Source: a virus. Taken from it: DNA of 21,709 nt. The notes below the pieces were generated by a model, which saw only the letters and a program-made list of their open reading frames with translations, did not search any database and had not been told where the DNA came from. How positions within the stretch are numbered: the first letter of the stretch is position 1; the number at the start of each line of letters is the position of its first letter. Where the stretch lies: IMG/VR virus record IMGVR_UViG_3300028027_000266, positions 1 through 21,709 of that record; one strand, written 5' to 3'. Below are positions 19,752-21,709 of the stretch, in pieces. Position numbers and translations under genes: made by a program.

Positions 19752-19910
19752 ATGTGTGAAAAATGTGGTTCAGGTTTAGTTCCAATAATTTATGGCCAAT
19801 TAAACGGCGTTCTGTTAGAAATGTCAAGAGAAGGCAGAATTATTATTGGCGATTCTAATGCTATTGATAGACCTAATTTTTACTGTACTCAATGTACTGA
19901 GGCTTTTTAA
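19752..19910 (+). CDS. 52-residue zinc-ribbon microprotein, leaderless
   Basis: The protein MCEKCGSGLVPIIYGQLNGV... has an N-terminal CEKC and a C-terminal CTQC separated by about 40 residues with a beta-rich centre (GRIIIGDSN), forming a four-Cys zinc ribbon. It is the only plus-strand gene in the minus-strand block. Its 3' end overlaps the convergent 19873 gene by 38 bases. No Shine-Dalgarno sequence is present, and its -10 sits 6 bases upstream. Short proteins opening MCxKCGSG occur in actinophages (memory). Confidence 0.75.
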   Translation: MCEKCGSGLVPIIYGQLNGVLLEMSREGRIIIGDSNAIDRPNFYCTQCTEAF

Positions 19911-20088
19911 AATAATTTAAAGATTGATTTGCCATCTCATTGGCTTGCTCTTCGGTATGGCAATATCCAAACCCAAGTATTTTCCCTGATTTAATCAATG
20001 TCCACTTCCAAGGAATTGGCGGAAGATAGAATGCATTTTTTTTAAGAATGCTATGATCAAACTCTTCAATCTTTATCTGGAATGTCAT
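19873..20088 (-). CDS. small conserved phage protein
   Basis: The 71-residue protein MTFQIKIEEFDHSILKKNAF... continues PPIPWKWTLIKSGKILGFGYCHTEEQANEMANQ: a beta hairpin (WTLIKSGKILGFGYC) and a helix, like short domains that pair a G-x-GFGx-C/T turn with a TxEEA helix. It overlaps its upstream neighbour by 23 bases and is the last gene of the operon starting at 20368. Function is unknown. Confidence 0.7.
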   Translation of the reverse strand: MTFQIKIEEFDHSILKKNAFYLPPIPWKWTLIKSGKILGFGYCHTEEQANEMANQSLNYFKKPQYIEYSKN

Positions 20089-20182
20089 GGACAGACCTAT
20101 ATCCCTTACTAACTAAATATCGTGCAATTTCAAAATTTGCTATAAAATATCCTGCTAGCATACCCCATAAAAATTTAAGCAT
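20066..20182 (-). CDS. 38-residue single-helix membrane microprotein
   Basis: MLKFLWGMLAGYFIANFEIARYL forms one hydrophobic N-terminal helix (about 2-16), followed by a polar tail VSKGYRSVHDIPDKD. It overlaps both neighbours (8 and 23 bases). A peripheral or single-pass membrane role is inferred from composition only. Confidence 0.6.
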   Translation of the reverse strand: MLKFLWGMLAGYFIANFEIARYLVSKGYRSVHDIPDKD

Positions 20183-20291
20183 GAACTTCCTTATGTTCTT
20201 TTTTTATATGGTTTGTTAAGGTTTCGTGTGCAAAAGGAGACCGAGATTCAATTTCTTTTTTACATACATAACATATAACTACTCTAGCCAT
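20175..20291 (-). CDS. 38-residue C2H2-like zinc-finger microprotein
   Basis: MARVVICYVCKKEIESRSPF... has CYVC, then about 17 residues, then HIKKEH, with an extra His in AHETLTNH. The order C-x2-C...H-x4-H, with a helix carrying the His pair, is that of a classic C2H2 finger, rare in bacteria but known in phages. AGGAG lies 5 bases before the ATG. It overlaps the next gene by 8 bases. DNA or RNA binding is plausible and untested. Confidence 0.7.
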   Translation of the reverse strand: MARVVICYVCKKEIESRSPFAHETLTNHIKKEHKEVHA

Positions 20292-20293
20292 AA

Positions 20294-20368
20294 CTATCTC
20301 CTACCTAATAAAAGCCACAGTCCTAAAGACATGCAGAATAAACTAAACAATATCGAACTTAGTGTCAT
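20294..20368 (-). CDS. 24-residue membrane microprotein, leaderless
   Basis: MTLSSILFSLFCMSLGLWLL ends LGRR, a single hydrophobic helix with a basic C-terminal anchor. The ATG lies 6 bases after TGT-TATACT and has no Shine-Dalgarno sequence. The next gene starts 2 bases after its stop. The promoter position is the main evidence that this very short frame is translated. It could also act mainly as a leader that couples translation of the next gene. Confidence 0.6.
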   Translation of the reverse strand: MTLSSILFSLFCMSLGLWLLLGRR

Positions 20369-20374
20369 ATAATA

Positions 20375-20403
20375 AGTATAACAATTTTAATTGTTCTTGT
20401 CAA
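20375..20403 (-). promoter_or_regulatory. near-consensus minus-strand promoter with dyad in the spacer
   Basis: On the minus strand TTGACA (20403-20398), 17 bases and TGT-TATACT (20380-20375) are followed by ATG 6 bases later. It lies partly in the 3' end of the 20387 gene. The palindrome in its spacer suggests repression. Confidence 0.82.
20381..20394. repeat. 14-bp palindrome, possible operator
   Basis: ACAATT-TT-AATTGT lies between the -35 and -10 of the 20375-20403 promoter, where a bound repressor would block RNA polymerase. Confidence 0.5.
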
Positions 20404-20629
20404 GCCTATAGACTGTACCCCACCTAAGATATGGTTTATATAACCAATAAGATATACGTGCATGATACCTACAGACAAGACCATAGTCATCGTGATCACT
20501 ATAATGTAAGAACTTATTTAGATGATAGTGTGCAGGCTTTTCACAAAGATTGGCAAACCATCTAAGTGGAAGGTTCTTCGTCTTGTGTTCCTTGGTAAAC
20601 TTCTTTAGGTACCCATCGTAATCTTCCAT
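20387..20629 (-). CDS. basic, aromatic- and His-rich phage protein
   Basis: I choose ATG 20629 (80 residues), with GAAAGG about 10 bases upstream; ATG 20647 is also in frame but its only Shine-Dalgarno-like bases are 2 bases away. The sequence MEDYDGYLKKFTKEHKT continues with RWFANLCEKPAHYHLNKFLHYS, HARISYWLYKPYLRWGTVYRLD. Many Tyr, Trp, His and Arg suggest a compact nucleic-acid-binding or enzyme-like fold, but no motif is known to me. Its 5' end overlaps the 20562 gene by 68 bases in another frame. Confidence 0.65.
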   Translation of the reverse strand: MEDYDGYLKKFTKEHKTKNLPLRWFANLCEKPAHYHLNKFLHYSDHDDYGLVCRYHARISYWLYKPYLRWGTVYRLDKNN

Positions 20630-20675
20630 TTTTATATTGCCTTTCATAGCCTAACGACTTCCAGTCCATCTTCAT
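20562..20675 (-). CDS. 37-residue basic microprotein overlapping the next gene
   Basis: MKMDWKSLGYERQYKNGRLR is followed by WVPKEVYQGTQDEEPST. It is basic at first and acidic at the end, with a hairpin-like YKNGRLRW. It starts 13 bases after the upstream stop, matching operon spacing, but no strong ribosome site is present. It overlaps the 20387 gene by 68 bases, so one of the two starts may be wrong. Confidence 0.45.
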   Translation of the reverse strand: MKMDWKSLGYERQYKNGRLRWVPKEVYQGTQDEEPST

Positions 20676-20688
20676 TATCTTTGGCTCT

Positions 20689-20778
20689 TTAATTTTGGTC
20701 AACCTTGTATGTCATTGCAACATAGCATGCTAAATATCCTGCAAAAAATGCGGGAATAAGAAATAAAGCATTAATCAT
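20689..20778 (-). CDS. 29-residue membrane microprotein
   Basis: MINALFLIPAFFAGYLACYV is followed by AMTYKVDQN: one hydrophobic helix with a short polar tail. AAAGGGGG lies 7 bases upstream, a strong ribosome site that supports translation of so short a frame. It overlaps the upstream Cys microprotein by 8 bases. Confidence 0.65.
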   Translation of the reverse strand: MINALFLIPAFFAGYLACYVAMTYKVDQN

Positions 20779-20887
20779 TTGTAGCCCCCTTTATCATATT
20801 AGTATAGCACTCGGCACAATAAGCACCAATTCGTAATACCTGAGTAGCATTAGTTCCATAACAGTCTATACAAGTAATTCCTGTCAT
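20771..20887 (-). CDS. 38-residue zinc-ribbon microprotein
   Basis: MTGITCIDCYGTNATQVLRI is followed by GAYCAECYTNMIKGATND. Two CxxC knuckles (CIDC and CAEC) are separated by a short beta stretch, a typical small zinc ribbon. It overlaps the previous gene by ATGA and the next by 8 bases. Function is unknown. Confidence 0.72.
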   Translation of the reverse strand: MTGITCIDCYGTNATQVLRIGAYCAECYTNMIKGATND

Positions 20888-21006
20888 TGTCTATGCCGTT
20901 TCTTATTTCCATACTTAGCCTTAACTTCAGCCTTAGCCTTATCAACAATAGCCTTAGTAGTCTCTTTTACATCAAACTCTTGATCAAAGGTTTGCTCAGT
21001 ATCCAT
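20884..21006 (-). CDS. 40-residue charged helical microprotein
   Basis: MDTEQTFDQEFDVKETTKAI continues VDKAKAEVKAKYGNKKRHRQ: an acidic N-terminus, a long charged helix and a basic end. No Cys is present. Overlaps of 11 bases upstream and ATGA downstream place it in the operon. Function is unknown; charge suggests nucleic-acid or ribosome contact. Confidence 0.65.
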   Translation of the reverse strand: MDTEQTFDQEFDVKETTKAIVDKAKAEVKAKYGNKKRHRQ

Positions 21007-21205
21007 TTAAACACTCATTTCTAGTATGATATAAACGTATCTTGGTCATTGTCTTTTTGTTCGGTGCATATAGTTCTTCCCCACAACAAGCAGTCTTAAG
21101 ATACCACTCTTTGGCAAAAAAATCATAGATAAGACCCTTAGCATTTGTATATTTTTTGGTTACAAAGGTTTGAAAAGGGTCGGGGATCTCAAGACTTTCT
21201 AGCAT
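20996..21205 (-). CDS. small phage protein with CC motif
   Basis: The start is probably ATG 21205 (69 residues, MLESLEIPDPFQTFVTKKYT); ATG 21226 and GTG 21229 are alternatives that overlap the upstream gene more. It continues KGLIYDFFAKEWYLKTACCGEELYAP and TKIRLYHTRNECLNGY, with three Cys and one His that could bind metal. The aromatic N-terminal half may form a beta sheet. No family is recognised. Confidence 0.65.
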   Translation of the reverse strand: MLESLEIPDPFQTFVTKKYTNAKGLIYDFFAKEWYLKTACCGEELYAPNKKTMTKIRLYHTRNECLNGY

Positions 21206-21305
21206 ATGCACACCATATCCTACCATCACTCATAGTCTGATGAGTCTCCCAAAATAATGGATCTTTATGTGCCATATCACATTTACTGCATTCGTTTGGC
21301 TTCAT
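21189..21305 (-). CDS. 38-residue Cys/His microprotein, leaderless
   Basis: MKPNECSKCDMAHKDPLFWE is followed by THQTMSDGRIWCAYARKS. CSKC with a nearby His, then a later His and Cys, suggests a single zinc site. The ATG is 6 bases after TGC-TACACT with no Shine-Dalgarno sequence, and it opens the operon running down to 20387. It overlaps the next gene by about 17 bases. Confidence 0.72.
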   Translation of the reverse strand: MKPNECSKCDMAHKDPLFWETHQTMSDGRIWCAYARKS

Positions 21306-21311
21306 GTCTTT

Positions 21312-21340
21312 AGTGTAGCAAGGTTTGCCCAAAAAGTCAA
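21312..21340 (-). promoter_or_regulatory. minus-strand promoter, leaderless start at 21305
   Basis: On the minus strand TTGACT (21340-21335), 17 bases and TGC-TACACT (21317-21312) are followed by ATG 6 bases later. The spacer holds a short dyad GCAA-GGT-TTGC (plus strand 21318-21328). Confidence 0.72.
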
Positions 21341-21353
21341 TAGGACATTATTA

Positions 21354-21362
21354 TGGTATAAT
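21354..21362 (+). promoter_or_regulatory. extended -10, leaderless GTG start at 21369
   Basis: TGG-TATAAT lies 6 bases before GTG 21369. It is divergent from the 21312-21340 promoter. No -35 match is seen. Confidence 0.62.
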
Positions 21363-21368
21363 GTTTAA

Positions 21369-21709
21369 GTGACTGTCAGAACTATTGAATATCTTTTAAA
21401 TAAATTTGGAGCAGGTAGATCTCCAGGATCTTCGGAATATGTCGATCTCATTGATACTCTTGCCGACGACAGAAATGCTGTATATTTTTCAGCAACTGCC
21501 CCAGTAGATACTGAGGCTAATCCTCTTTGGTTTAACACTACAACAAATGTACTCAGTGTCTACGATGGTGAGTGGTTTGCAGCAGGCGGCGCAGCAGGCC
21601 CTACAGGCGCTACGGGAGCCACAGGACAAACGGGAGCCACAGGACAAACGGGGGCCACAGGGCCAGGAGTTGCAACAGGTGGAACAACAGGTCAGTACCT
21701 TACAAAAGT
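21369..21709 (+). CDS. 5' part of a tail-fibre-like protein with collagen-like repeats
   Basis: The frame runs off the right edge after 113 codons. GTG 21369 starts MTVRTIEYLLNKFGAGRSPG. Residues about 35-75 hold YFSATAPVDTEANPLWFNTTTNVLSVYDGEWFAAG, split around the LWFN turn, a small beta module typical of phage fibre proteins. At least seven Gly-X-Y triplets follow (GPTGATGATGQTGATGQTG), then PGVATGGTTGQYLTKS, the usual junction to the next fibre domain. Collagen-like stretches form trimeric stalks in phage fibres. A host-recognition role is inferred. The downstream part is missing. Confidence 0.85.
   Translation, partial: MTVRTIEYLLNKFGAGRSPGSSEYVDLIDTLADDRNAVYFSATAPVDTEANPLWFNTTTNVLSVYDGEWFAAGGAAGPTGATGATGQTGATGQTGATGPGVATGGTTGQYLTK
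21615..21660 (+). repeat. 18-bp tandem repeat encoding Gly-Ala-Thr-Gly-Gln-Thr
   Basis: GGAGCCACAGGACAAACG occurs at 21615 and 21633, and a third diverged copy starts at 21651 (GGGGCCACAGGG). Near-identity at DNA level suggests recent duplication or slippage in the collagen-like part. Confidence 0.8.

Noticed and set aside
20795-20812. TATACT on the minus strand inside the 20771 gene
   Set aside because: It lies within the coding sequence as Tyr-Thr codons, the following ATG is 3 bases away and in frame, and no -35 supports it.
1-21709. Integrase, att sites, insertion sequences or a replication origin
   Set aside because: No recombinase, transposase, terminal repeats or iteron cluster is visible on either strand.

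Overview
This is an AT-rich tailed-phage (Caudoviricetes) genome fragment, most likely from a phage of a low-GC actinobacterium such as the planktonic freshwater or marine lineages. The main reasons are a WhiB-like protein (8834-9127; the Wbl family is confined to Actinobacteria and their phages), an endolysin, small membrane proteins of holin type, a tail-fibre-like gene with collagen repeats, five tRNA genes, and dense short genes joined by ATGA or TAATG overlaps. No integrase, transposase, CRISPR array or host-type metabolic operon is visible.

Layout. (A) 1-2652, plus strand: the 3' end of an Ala/Glu-rich, Gly-tailed probable virion protein, two small membrane proteins, a proteasome-like Ntn-hydrolase, a small acidic protein and a secreted Cys-containing protein. 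(B) 2662-2812: tRNA-Asn and tRNA-Gly, both with encoded CCA. (C) 2884-11057, plus strand: Hsp20, endolysin, 2OG-Fe(II) oxygenase, FmdB-like and DUF7455-like zinc proteins, SNase-like nuclease, thioredoxin, many small conserved phage proteins, WhiB, a XapX-like microprotein and a holin-like protein, closed by a hairpin terminator at 11064-11105. (D) 11112-16972: a carbohydrate cassette of one plus-strand and six minus-strand genes (five glycosyltransferase-like proteins, an FkbM methyltransferase and a nucleotide-sugar epimerase). (E) 17025-17885: a three-part conserved phage protein. (F) 17888-21305, minus strand: three tRNA genes without CCA (Arg, Lys, Met) and about 18 very small genes, many of them Cys-rich, transcribed from three strong promoters. 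One plus-strand zinc-ribbon gene lies between them. (G) 21369 to the end: the 5' part of a fibre-like gene with Gly-X-Y repeats.

The most striking feature is the promoter architecture. Eight start codons lie 6-7 bases after a -10 hexamer, usually with a TGN extension and in four cases with a -35 element at exactly 17 bp, which implies leaderless mRNAs. Other genes (Hsp20, endolysin, Ntn-hydrolase) use similar promoters but keep a Shine-Dalgarno leader. Other notable points are the phage proteasome-like protein, a tRNA-Lys with a perfect cloverleaf but no T-loop or D-loop consensus, a gene with a strong internal in-frame start, and dyads inside the promoters at 16986-16998 and 20381-20394.

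Functional names rest on motif reading, without database searches. Many small genes have no assignable function.
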